A stretch of DNA of 15,986 nucleotides, taken from contig JAZRCL010000087.1 of NCBI GenBank assembly GCA_045659745.1, forward strand, positions 1 through 15,986, read 5' to 3'. Source of the stretch: SVTX01 sp045659745. Its GTDB lineage: Bacteria > Bacillota > Clostridia > Oscillospirales > CAG-272. The stretch's first letter is position 1. Each line of letters starts with the position of its first letter. Positions 1-6,237 of this stretch are shown in pieces. Under the pieces are notes generated by a model. The model was not told the origin of the DNA. It did not search any database and saw only the letters and a list, made by a program, of their open reading frames with translations. The position numbers and the translations under genes are program-made.

Positions 1-404
1 TGGAAGCTTATAAACTGCTCCGACATAGTCGCAATTGAGGCGTCGGAATATATAATGCTCGGCATAACTAACATAAAAAACGTCATAGATGAGCAACAAG
101 CAAACGTGATAGTGTCGATTATCCTTTTACCCTTTCCCTTGTAAAAGGAATGGAGCGGCAGAACAAACAGAAACAAACTGCAAAAATGGAAAGGAAGAAA
201 GTAAAGATCGTAGTGCCCTGTTCTTATTGAGCTATACTGTTTGAGTACCTCAAGCACAAGGAGCGCCACAGTGATTATCTGAAACGGAATGTATCTTACC
301 TTGTCGCTTTTGCCACGGAGCAGCTTTGCAAGAAAAAATCCTAAAGCTATAAACACAACAAAGGCGGGTAATATCGTAATTGCGTGAAGTTTTGTCCAAA
401 GCAT
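1..404 (-). CDS. YwaF/TIGR02206-like integral membrane protein, partial
   Basis: An open frame reads from ATG at 404 down to the window edge without a stop, giving about 134 residues; the 3' end lies outside the window. The translation is strongly hydrophobic: helices at about residues 9-27, 38-53 and 70-86 and a further one near 102-118. A motif LPFHFCSLFLFVLPLHSF at about 72-89 resembles the conserved Pro-His-Cys-Ser-Leu element of the YwaF/TMEM164-type family of bacterial membrane proteins, whose function is not established. The start is supported by an AGAGGA ribosome site 9 bases upstream and by a sigma-A promoter at 436-464. The family call rests on this motif and the helix layout only. 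Confidence 0.6.
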   Translation of the reverse strand, partial: MLWTKLHAITILPAFVVFIALGFFLAKLLRGKSDKVRYIPFQIITVALLVLEVLKQYSSIRTGHYDLYFLPFHFCSLFLFVLPLHSFYKGKGKRIIDTITFACCSSMTFFMLVMPSIIYSDASIATMSEQFISF

Positions 405-435
405 AGAAATTTGTCCTCTTATGTTATTTTTTTCA

Positions 436-464
436 ATTATATCATAATATAGGACAAGGGGCAA
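436..464 (-). promoter_or_regulatory. sigma-A promoter for the YwaF-like gene
   Basis: On the minus strand, TTGCCC (464-459) and TATAAT (441-436) are separated by exactly 17 bases. The -10 box lies 32 bases upstream of the ATG at 404. Confidence 0.7.
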
Positions 465-490
465 TTAGTGTTTGGATGATTTAATAATTT

Positions 491-630
491 TTAAGAAATA
501 CCATATTCTGCCTCAATATTCTGCAAAAAGTCAAGCAAAAGCTGTATCACGGTTTTATCTACAAGGACGCGAAACATCATGATATTGTGTTCCCAAGAGC
601 GACCTATTATCTCAAGTTGTCTGTTTTTTT
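491..630 (-). other. Out-of-frame C-terminal continuation of the 607-957 gene
   Basis: Past the A-tract at 624-630 (seven A on the coding strand), the minus strand has an open frame of about 44 codons ending in TAA at 491-493. It contains the segment GRSWEHNIMMFRVLVDKTVI. The same frame with similar residues is open in the second copy (4112-4238). One extra A would join it to the main gene, giving a protein of about 155 residues. It is either the broken-off end of a frameshifted gene or a segment reached by slippage. Confidence 0.6.
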
Positions 631-969
631 ACACCATAGAATTTCATCGGGCCAAGGTTCATTATACGAGAATCCTTCCAAACAGCTTATAACTCCGTTC
701 TTTATCCATAAAATATAGTCACTCCCGTGGTCCAATCCATTTATATTCCATTGGTGTTTGCCGAGCTGTAGGTTTTCACCATCTCCAAGTGTGTCTTCTC
801 GCACAGTCACTGCATAATATGTTGAAAAACCATATGTAGATAACTCTCTTTTTTGTACGGTAATCTTTTCAAACTGTGATTGTAATTTTTGTTTGTATTC
901 TGGGTATTGCTCAATGATATCGGTTATAATAATTTTTTCAAATTCATCAAATTTCATTGCCATTCTCCA
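505..969. repeat. Direct repeat copy 1 (465 bp), with 4114-4577
   Basis: This segment matches 4114-4577 in the same orientation along its full length, with scattered substitutions. The net length differs by one base, which is accounted for by the homopolymer (seven versus six T on the plus strand). The match begins in the C-terminal continuation of the encoded protein and stops at the ribosome binding site of the gene, so the repeated unit is almost exactly one gene. The two copies bracket five other genes. Confidence 0.9.
607..957 (-). CDS. Small immunity-like protein of unknown family, copy 1, probably frameshifted
   Basis: Encodes 116 residues beginning MKFDEFEKIIITDIIEQYPE. The ATG at 957 is preferred over the ATG two codons upstream because GGAG sits 7 bases before it and only 1 base before the other. 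The protein is soluble with no signal peptide: a helical N-terminus (about 1-33), then a strand-rich part with WNINGL, SDYILWIKNG and LEGFSYNEPWPDE. I do not recognise a named family. Size, composition and duplication resemble immunity proteins of polymorphic toxin loci, but no toxin is present, so this is inference. It ends at TGA-proximal codons after KKTDNLR because of the A-tract phase; a conserved tail continues in another frame to 491. Its paralogue is at 4221-4565. Confidence 0.65.
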   Translation of the reverse strand: MKFDEFEKIIITDIIEQYPEYKQKLQSQFEKITVQKRELSTYGFSTYYAVTVREDTLGDGENLQLGKHQWNINGLDHGSDYILWIKNGVISCLEGFSYNEPWPDEILWCKKTDNLR

Positions 970-1036
970 ATAACACTAAATTATGAAAAAGGTATCAAGA
1001 TGTAATTTATCATAGTATTTATAACCCTTAACCAAA

Positions 1037-1381
1037 TCATATAAGTTTACAAATGCTATACGTTATGCTCAAAGTTAAATTTGCTTCTGCAATGGCCCTC
1101 ATCATTACGTATGACAATTCCAATCCGCCATTGGAGATTTGAACCTGATGTATGACAAGCTCAGCACCGTTAAAATTTGTTTCGGCATTTGCCATAAGTT
1201 CCTTCCAAAATTTCACTTTTTCTGCAAGACATGCTTCTATCTCTTGTTCTTTACATACCGAAAGGGAAAGAATCATGCTTTCACAAGAATCAGATCGGAT
1301 GGTTTGTCGTACCGATAACGGGAGTTCTACTCGGGTAGCGTCTTTCAAACGAATATAAACGTAAAAAACATTGTTTCCCAT
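1037..1381 (-). CDS. Unrecognised small protein, faint DUF4279-like C-terminus
   Basis: Encodes 114 residues starting MGNNVFYVYIRLKDATRVEL. ATG (1381-1379) directly follows the TGA of the upstream gene (1384-1382), and a GGGGGTGG stretch inside that gene's end can serve as ribosome site, so the two are translationally coupled. No signal peptide or membrane segment. The end contains ELVIHQVQISNGGLELSYVM followed by a helix and a last strand (LTLSITYSI). This strand, glycine turn, Leu, helix, strand order recalls the C-terminus of DUF4279-type proteins, but the resemblance is weak and unverified. It lies last in the minus-strand run inside the repeat-bracketed cluster. Confidence 0.6.
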   Translation of the reverse strand: MGNNVFYVYIRLKDATRVELPLSVRQTIRSDSCESMILSLSVCKEQEIEACLAEKVKFWKELMANAETNFNGAELVIHQVQISNGGLELSYVMMRAIAEANLTLSITYSICKLI

Positions 1382-1729
1382 TCAGTCCACCCCCATAGAA
1401 ATTTCTCTTTCTGCCAAGAATTGCAACAGATGATTGGGTAGTTCAAGCTCCCTTGCCTTTTGTGTGCGATGTGTGATATACAAATACACGGTTCCTTGCT
1501 GACCTCTAACTTTTTCTATTACATTTTGATAGCTTCTGCACATCGCGTACACTGTATCTGCCAAGCTTGATGCTCCATCGATCCGAACGGTTGATGTATT
1601 ATACACATTATCTTGGGCTGCTATCTGTATCTGATGTTCCTGCAGAATGTCAGCTCCCAACGGCTTGCCACATCTAAATTGCATTGACACAATATCAAAT
1701 TCATTCTTATTCATATCAATCTCTACCAT
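1382..1729 (-). CDS. Unrecognised small protein coupled to the 1037-1381 gene
   Basis: Encodes 115 residues from ATG at 1729. An alternative start at ATG 1714 (MNKNEFDIVSMQF) has an AGAGA about 5 bases upstream, whereas 1729 has no clear ribosome site; the choice is open. It is soluble, mixed alpha/beta, with a strand TVYLYITHRT followed by a Leu-Pro-led helix (ELELPNHLLQFLAERE) at the end. Its last part is similar in layout to the start and end of the neighbouring 114-residue protein. The stop abuts the next start, indicating one transcript. No family recognised; possible distant DUF4279-type relative, low certainty. Confidence 0.55.
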   Translation of the reverse strand: MVEIDMNKNEFDIVSMQFRCGKPLGADILQEHQIQIAAQDNVYNTSTVRIDGASSLADTVYAMCRSYQNVIEKVRGQQGTVYLYITHRTQKARELELPNHLLQFLAEREISMGVD

Positions 1730-1874
1730 GTCTTCTAAAATCTCTACTATAATTCCTTGCAGATCGGATTTGTTCTACATATAGGTAAATTCTGTCTCTT
1801 AGTAATCTAAACTCATTTTTTGTTGTGTTCTATTTCTCTGTGTTTTGAGTTTTTAGAGAGTGTCCAAATTATTA

Positions 1875-2402
1875 TTACAGTTCGCCAATCACATATACCA
1901 TATTCCCGAGCAGTTCATCCTGAGCCATCATATCTCCAAACTGCGCTACCGTCATCATTCCTATAATGTTATCTCTCTCTAAACCTTGACACCTGATTTG
2001 CACATACAGTTTCTTTACAGGGGATTGGTTTACTAAATCATATAACAACTTCTTAATCCGATCCCGGTATTCAGAATCAATTGTTATCCGTTTGATGTCA
2101 CATATCTCTTCTTCGCTTTTCCAAGGAACACAAAAGTAATGTTCATTACTTTGAGGTTTTTCTTTAATGAAAATTGTTCCTCCCTCTTCTTCGTAGGATG
2201 ACAGTACATTATAATATACACCCGGACTATCACATATCGGGAATGCAAAAGAATTTGGGCCCATGTAATCACAGACATGGCATATCAAGTTCCCATATCG
2301 TAGTTTCGTTCCTTGTGCCGTGTTGGTGTTCGCAGCTTCTCCAACAACAAATACCCAAAAATCAAACAAATAACCAAAAGTACGATTTTTTGCATTTTTC
2401 AT
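1875..2402 (-). CDS. Unrecognised 175-residue protein
   Basis: Encodes 175 residues from ATG at 2402. The N-terminus (MKNAKNRTFGYLFDFWVFVV) has a short hydrophobic stretch at about residues 9-20 that could be a weak membrane anchor. The ribosome site is poor: GGAAAGAAA lies more than 15 bases upstream, so the start is uncertain. The body is strand-rich, with a C-terminal half DSEYRDRIKKLLYDLVNQ (helix), KKLYVQIRCQG (strand), and a final helix and strand (NMVYVIGEL). Its strand-then-helix end resembles in outline the other small proteins of the cluster. About 145 bases separate it from the next gene (1729). No function can be assigned. Confidence 0.55.
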   Translation of the reverse strand: MKNAKNRTFGYLFDFWVFVVGEAANTNTAQGTKLRYGNLICHVCDYMGPNSFAFPICDSPGVYYNVLSSYEEEGGTIFIKEKPQSNEHYFCVPWKSEEEICDIKRITIDSEYRDRIKKLLYDLVNQSPVKKLYVQIRCQGLERDNIIGMMTVAQFGDMMAQDELLGNMVYVIGEL

Positions 2403-2438
2403 AATATAAATACCAATTTTTTCTTTCCGTTTTGCTAT

Positions 2439-3641
2439 TTATGAATTTCTTCCGGCATAATTCCATCCTGAAAGCAGATATTCCTCGCCGTTTTGCACGA
2501 TGATCTCCCGTTTGATCACCTGGTCGATATCATCGGGGCAATTCTTTTGGATGTAGTACCATTGATTTCCCACACAGCACGGAATTAACCCATCTCCGCC
2601 CTTGATCGTATATGCACACAAATCATACACGTATTTGCTCACGTGCTCTTTACCTTTAACCAAAAGCACGGTACGAATCGGGCCGATTCCGTTTGCATAA
2701 TAATGGGTTTCGATCATATCGCCGACAACAAGCTCTGCTCGTCGGATGGAAAACACCCTGCAAAGATATTCCTTCCCATCCGCTTGGCAGGTAACGATTT
2801 CATCCGGATGCCGAATCAATCCCATTTCGCCCGACGGGTATTTGGAAGTGCCGACAGGCAGGGCTTCGTCCACAATTTCTTTCACTTCCCCGGAGCGCTC
2901 GAGAGAATTCATAGTTTCATACCACTCTTGGTACCCTTTCAATATTACAACATCAAAGCACAATTCGTCTGTCCGTTCGCGATAAGCCATACAGGGGAAT
3001 ATCGGTGACAGGAAAATGCTCTCTCCTTTGGAGAATATTGTTCCTCCAAAAGCATGATAACGATAAAAGTCTTGGTTCCCTTGACGATCTATATGACAAA
3101 GCAATTCCCGCATAGCCCAGATAGAGGCATATTCTTTAGACGTGCGATTCAGAAATTCCAAAGCCTTTTCACAGAATTGGAGTCGTTCTGCGATGCTGCC
3201 ATGCGTTGACGCAAGATTCGTGTATAATTCACCCACGATATGATGCAGACCAAGAGACCGGAAATATTGGATTCCGCCTTGATAAAATTCCAGCTTCCGC
3301 TGATTTCCCTGATCAGCCTGATAGAATGGTATGCTCACATAGACGTTTTTCACGAGCTGCGGGTCACCGAGTGCTTTGGCCTCGGATACTAACCGCGCAA
3401 GAACGTCATAATAGTCCTTCCGCTTCGGATTCAAAAACGGGTAAGTGTATCGCAATATGAAAAGAATTTGATTGGCCGTGATTGGCAGATCGGGATTTTC
3501 CATAATAAAGTCGATGATCTCTTCCTTTTTGCCGGAATAGTGTCGAATACTCTCCTGAAGGATGCAACGCGCATCTTGTATCATTTGATCTAATTTTTCA
3601 GAGCTGCGGTCATCACCGTGTTTTGTTTTATTCACATTCAT
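2439..3641 (-). CDS. Unrecognised protein with helical-repeat N-terminal half
   Basis: Encodes about 400 residues. The frame is open from GTG 3686, but there the AAGGAG directly abuts the start; ATG 3641 or GTG 3635 is better placed, the latter 7 bases after AGAGG. The N-terminal half (about 1-190) is helical with TPR-like alternation (for example KLEFYQGGIQYFRSLGLHHI, ELYTNLASTHGSIAERLQFC). The C-terminal half (about 200-400) is strand-rich, with GTIFSKGESIFLSP and EYLLSGWNYAGRN. No catalytic motif is visible. It is the largest gene of the bracketed cluster and overlaps or nearly touches the 3' end of the preceding gene, so it is probably co-expressed. A scaffold or regulatory role is conceivable from the helical repeats but not shown. 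Confidence 0.6.
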   Translation of the reverse strand: MNVNKTKHGDDRSSEKLDQMIQDARCILQESIRHYSGKKEEIIDFIMENPDLPITANQILFILRYTYPFLNPKRKDYYDVLARLVSEAKALGDPQLVKNVYVSIPFYQADQGNQRKLEFYQGGIQYFRSLGLHHIVGELYTNLASTHGSIAERLQFCEKALEFLNRTSKEYASIWAMRELLCHIDRQGNQDFYRYHAFGGTIFSKGESIFLSPIFPCMAYRERTDELCFDVVILKGYQEWYETMNSLERSGEVKEIVDEALPVGTSKYPSGEMGLIRHPDEIVTCQADGKEYLCRVFSIRRAELVVGDMIETHYYANGIGPIRTVLLVKGKEHVSKYVYDLCAYTIKGGDGLIPCCVGNQWYYIQKNCPDDIDQVIKREIIVQNGEEYLLSGWNYAGRNS

Positions 3642-3673
3642 ACCTCTATTACCTAACCTGAATTTTAGAAAAA

Positions 3674-4051
3674 CTAAGCTTTGCACTCCTTCGGCATTGT
3701 TGCCTCTACCGTCTTAACGATATATCCGTTTAAACCATTCAAAAGCATTTGGGTCGAGAAATTTGTACGGTCAACGGAAAGAAGCGCTTCTCTAAAAGCA
3801 AACGAAGGAAGATCTATACTACCCTCGTGCCACATACAAATCAGTCGCTCTATTTTAGAATCCTCGTTTTTCTTGATTTCAAGCAAAGCCTTAACCGCCC
3901 CCTCGGCATCAATGGCGGAGCTTAAATCTTGAAATAGAACACAAGCAACCGAGCCCTTCGCAGTAAGCATCACAACTACGTTACCGTCCGAAAGTTTATG
4001 TGCCTCCATTCGTGCTCTTTTCAAAAGCATTTCCCAACATGTATCTATCAT
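3674..4051 (-). CDS. Unrecognised 125-residue soluble protein, first of the cluster
   Basis: Encodes MIDTCWEMLLKRARMEAHKL onward, 125 residues, with ATG at 4051 preceded by AAAGGGTG at 6 bases. It has no signal peptide or membrane segment. Layout: N-terminal helix, strands (GNVVVMLTAKGSVACVLF), helix, strand (IERLICMWHEG), Leu-Pro-led helix (DLPSFAFREALLS), and a last helix. It is the first gene in transcription order inside the repeat bracket and runs straight into the 2439-3641 gene. Family not recognised. Confidence 0.55.
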   Translation of the reverse strand: MIDTCWEMLLKRARMEAHKLSDGNVVVMLTAKGSVACVLFQDLSSAIDAEGAVKALLEIKKNEDSKIERLICMWHEGSIDLPSFAFREALLSVDRTNFSTQMLLNGLNGYIVKTVEATMPKECKA

Positions 4052-4111
4052 AGTATCACCCTTTCATTTATCCAACTTCTGCATTTCTGCCAAAGTATCT
4101 GTTCTGTTATA

Positions 4112-4238
4112 TTATTCTGCCTCAATGTTCTTCAAAAAGTCAAGCAAAAGCTGTATCACGGTTTGATCCACAAGGATGCGAAATATCATGATATTGTGTT
4201 CCCAAGAGCGACCTATTATCTTAAGTTGTCTGTTTTTT
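4112..4238 (-). other. Out-of-frame C-terminal continuation of the 4221-4565 gene
   Basis: After the six-A tract (4233-4238 on the opposite strand), an open frame of about 41 codons runs to TAA at 4112-4114. It contains GRSWEHNIMIFRILVDQTVI. It matches the continuation of copy 1 with seven codon differences, two of them silent and the others mostly conservative. A deletion of one A or insertion of two would join it to the upstream gene. Confidence 0.6.
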
Positions 4239-4577
4239 ACACCATAGAAATTCATCCGGCCAAGGTTCATTATACGAGAATCCTTCCAAACAGCTTATAA
4301 ATCCGTTCTTTATCCATAAAATATAGTCACTCCCGTGTACCAATCCATTTATATTCCATTTGTGTTTGCCGAGTTGTAGGTTTTCACCATCTCCAAGGGT
4401 GTCTTCTCCCGCAGTCACTACATAATAGGTTAAAAAACCATATGTAGAGAACTCTCTTTTTTCTACGACCATCTTTTCAGACTGTGATTGTAATTTTTGT
4501 TTGTATTCCGGATATTGCTCAATGATATCGGTTATGATAATTTTTTCAAATTCATCGAATTTCATTGCCATTCTCCA
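4114..4577. repeat. Direct repeat copy 2 (464 bp), with 505-969
   Basis: Same-orientation partner of 505-969. It ends a few bases after the stop codon of the AraC-family gene (4581-4583), so the repeat breakpoint coincides with the boundary between that regulator and the duplicated gene. Confidence 0.9.
4221..4565 (-). CDS. Small immunity-like protein of unknown family, copy 2, probably frameshifted
   Basis: Encodes 114 residues (MKFDEFEKIIITDIIEQYPE at the start). ATG at 4565 has GGAG 7 bases upstream and is preferred over the ATG at 4571. It is a close paralogue of 607-957, differing at scattered positions and sharing YILWIKNG and LEGFSYNEPWPDE. It ends CKKQTT because the A-tract has six A; the conserved tail continues out of frame to 4112. 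The start lies 15 bases after the AraC-family stop, so it may be transcribed with that regulator. Function unknown; immunity-like role is inference from size and duplication. Confidence 0.65.
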   Translation of the reverse strand: MKFDEFEKIIITDIIEQYPEYKQKLQSQSEKMVVEKREFSTYGFLTYYVVTAGEDTLGDGENLQLGKHKWNINGLVHGSDYILWIKNGFISCLEGFSYNEPWPDEFLWCKKQTT

Positions 4578-4580
4578 TAC

Positions 4581-5432
4581 CTACCTCTTTACCTCGTATG
4601 TCGGCCTTGCGGCGCGACCCTCGATGCGGTATTGCAGGGGGGACTTGCCAAACCGCTTTTTGAAAGCTCGGATGTAGTAATTCTCCCCCGAAAATCCGTA
4701 TTTCAGAGCAATCTCCTCGATGGAAAGCCCGGTGAATAAGAGATCTGGACGGCTTTGGTTCAGCCTCTCCTCCAAAATGTATTGGGCGGGAGTGAGCCCC
4801 GTTAGCTCTTTGACGCGACGGGTCAGGGTGGTGCGGTTGGTGTGGAATCGGGCACTGAGGCTATCCAGGGTCAGCGGGGTGTCAAGGTGATTGCGGATAT
4901 AGCGCATAATGTCCTGTCCGATATCGGATTGCCCGCCCAAATAGCAGGTTTCGGCTATCCGCAGGATGGAAATCAGCTCGGAACGGGTGTGGCAGGACCA
5001 CGAATCGTCATTCTCGCGATTTTCAATGTGCTCTCCCGCGCGGATGAAGTGTCCGCGCAGTACCTCATACTCCTCGAGCCGCAGACGGACGATACCGCAG
5101 AACGCCTCGTCCCGCGTGTGAAACAAGTGGAAGTCGGGATACCCGTGGCGCGCGCGCAGATCACTGTAGTCCTCACCAACAATGATGGAGCGATTGAGAT
5201 TGACATTGTAGAAGAACGGAAGAAATCCGAAATTTAGCAAGTCGCAACGCCCTGCATGGATAGTCAGTCGATCCTCATCGTTCAGACAGAGCAGGTAATG
5301 ACCGTCCAGATAGCAACGGACTCCAGACAGCGTACAAGAGACCCCAGAAGCTTTGATAAGCATCAAAGAGTACATAGGAGTAGCGAAGTGGGGCTCTGAA
5401 CTCAGCGCGATCAGATCGGGGCGATATTCCAT
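4581..5432 (-). CDS. AraC-family transcriptional regulator
   Basis: Encodes 283 residues. The C-terminal part carries the two helix-turn-helix motifs of the AraC/XylS family: about 188-211 (TLDSLSARFHTNRTTLTRRV) and about 236-259, with the conserved IALKYGFSGENYYIRAFKKR leading to FGKSPLQYR. The N-terminal 170 residues are a strand-rich sensory region of cupin-like layout with no recognised ligand motif. ATG 5432 has AAGGAG at 6 bases and a promoter at 5473-5500. The gene is visibly richer in G and C than the genes on its left, suggesting a separate origin. Its target is not evident; it is followed closely only by the duplicated small gene. Confidence 0.9.
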   Translation of the reverse strand: MEYRPDLIALSSEPHFATPMYSLMLIKASGVSCTLSGVRCYLDGHYLLCLNDEDRLTIHAGRCDLLNFGFLPFFYNVNLNRSIIVGEDYSDLRARHGYPDFHLFHTRDEAFCGIVRLRLEEYEVLRGHFIRAGEHIENRENDDSWSCHTRSELISILRIAETCYLGGQSDIGQDIMRYIRNHLDTPLTLDSLSARFHTNRTTLTRRVKELTGLTPAQYILEERLNQSRPDLLFTGLSIEEIALKYGFSGENYYIRAFKKRFGKSPLQYRIEGRAARPTYEVKR

Positions 5433-5472
5433 GATTATCTCCTTCTTTTGACGTAATTGGTTGATTATATTT

Positions 5473-5500
5473 ATTATATCACAACAAAAGAGATATGCAA
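5473..5500 (-). promoter_or_regulatory. Candidate sigma-A promoter for the AraC-family gene
   Basis: Minus strand TTGCAT (5500-5495), 16-base spacer, TATAAT (5478-5473), 41 bases upstream of the ATG. The rest of the 5433-5840 interval is non-coding: AT-rich sequence to about 5629, then a run of hairpins reaching the tmRNA. Confidence 0.6.
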
Positions 5501-5629
5501 GATTAAATCTTCACGATTTTTAGCATTATTTACAATTCCTAAAGAAAATATTATGTAATAAACAATTGTGAATTATGATTCAACGATAACGATCCCAACA
5601 ACCGAAAAATTGAATACATGGTAAATAGT

Positions 5630-5647
5630 CGGACGTTGCATCGTCCG
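5630..5647. repeat. Small hairpin at the far end of the tmRNA downstream region
   Basis: CGGACG (5630-5635), loop TTGCAT, CGTCCG (5642-5647). It directly precedes the first copy of the 35-bp repeat. Confidence 0.5.
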
Positions 5648-5680
5648 CGTCCGCCATAAATTAAAGGCACTCCGCAAGGG
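5646..5680. repeat. 35-bp direct repeat, copy 1 (half-terminator)
   Basis: Identical to 5791-5825. It contains the left arm and loop of the tmRNA terminator palindrome, but the right arm is missing here: the sequence diverges to GTACTAAAGCC. It therefore looks like a truncated second copy of the terminator region. Confidence 0.85.
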
Positions 5681-5694
5681 TACTAAAGCCGCAG

Positions 5695-5729
5695 AAAGAT
5701 AGCAAGGACATCGAGTCCTTGCTATCTTT
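5695..5729. repeat. Perfect 15-bp inverted repeat
   Basis: Arms 5695-5709 (AAAGATAGCAAGGAC) and 5715-5729 are perfectly complementary with loop ATCGA. A and T runs at the outer ends make it a possible bidirectional terminator. Confidence 0.8.
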
Positions 5730-5789
5730 GGGAATCAGAACATCTACATAGCTCGCGCACGAGCTATGTGTAGATGTTCCGATTCACCC
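5730..5789. repeat. Long bulged inverted repeat carrying a tmRNA T-arm fragment
   Basis: Left arm 5730-5755, loop CGCA, right arm 5760-5789. The inner stem is complementary apart from a two-base bulge. The left arm starts GGGAATCAGAAC, which is the tmRNA T-arm sequence GGGAATCGAAC with one extra A. Confidence 0.75.
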
Positions 5790-5790
5790 T

Positions 5791-5825
5791 CGCGTCCGCC
5801 ATAAATTAAAGGCACTCCGCAAGGG
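5791..5825. repeat. 35-bp direct repeat, copy 2
   Basis: Identical to 5646-5680. This copy runs into the left arm and loop of the intact terminator palindrome adjoining the tmRNA 3' end. Confidence 0.85.
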
Positions 5826-5843
5826 AGTGCCTTTAATTTATGG
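5799..5843 (-). terminator. tmRNA terminator palindrome that includes the CCA end
   Basis: Perfect 20-bp arms (5799-5818 and 5824-5843) around loop GCAAG. The right arm's outermost three bases are the complement of the tmRNA CCA. The GC-rich core is GGCACTCC flanked by AT-rich sequence, a usual intrinsic terminator form. With mismatches the palindrome continues through the T-arm of the tmRNA gene. Confidence 0.75.
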
Positions 5844-6233
5844 TGGAGGTGAGGGGAATCGAACCCCTGTCCAAAAACCTCTTGATACAACTTTCTCCGG
5901 GTGCAGTTTATCATTTAGTCTTTTTCGCGTGGGCGCCAACAAACAAGCTCCCAAGCAAAGCAACCGTTTTGTGCGTGATCGGCTCAACGGTCACCACCGA
6001 TGCACGTTCACCGCTAAAATGACGCTCAGTCCCGAGTCGCGATACTCTCGGGAGGAACGGGCGGTCCGCAGACCGCGGCACTGCCATTGTCAAGTCCCGA
6101 AGGACTTAACAATTAGGCAGCCATAGCAACGTTATTGTTGTCGTTTATTATTTAAGTTTGAGCAGTTTAAGAGATTACTCGGCTCTACCCGCTTATCATA
6201 CCTCAAAATCCCTGTCGAAACCATTGCACCCCC
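5841..6233 (-). ncRNA. ssrA: Transfer-messenger RNA (tmRNA)
   Basis: The 5' end (6233 downward) reads GGGGGTGCAATGGTTTCGAC, the usual tmRNA start. The 3' end reads GGTTCGATTCCCCTCACC and ends in encoded CCA at 5843-5841. The seven-base acceptor stem GGGGGTG pairs with CACCTCC, including one G-U pair. The tag frame ends NDNNNVAMAA followed by TAA (6115-6113). The first tag codon is inferred to be AAC (6145-6143), because TA sits at the -5/-4 positions as in other tmRNAs. It rescues stalled ribosomes together with SmpB, encoded just upstream on the same strand, and was probably co-transcribed with it. Confidence 0.95.
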
Positions 6234-6237
6234 GAGG

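Noticed and set aside
624..630. Classical programmed -1 frameshift site at the A-tract
   Set aside because: The codon phase gives T-AAA-AAA, so the X-XXY-YYZ rule is not met. Single-codon slippage or mutation remains possible, but a standard slippery heptamer is not present.
5646..5825. Direct repeats at the tmRNA 3' side as attL/attR of an integrated element
   Set aside because: The copies start only 145 bp apart, no integrase or mobile gene lies between them, and the repeat is outside the mature tmRNA, so a standard genomic-island scar is not supported.
5827..6126. Open frames on both strands inside the tmRNA gene
   Set aside because: They overlap the tmRNA and its T-arm, have no ribosome sites, and the translation is of tmRNA sequence.
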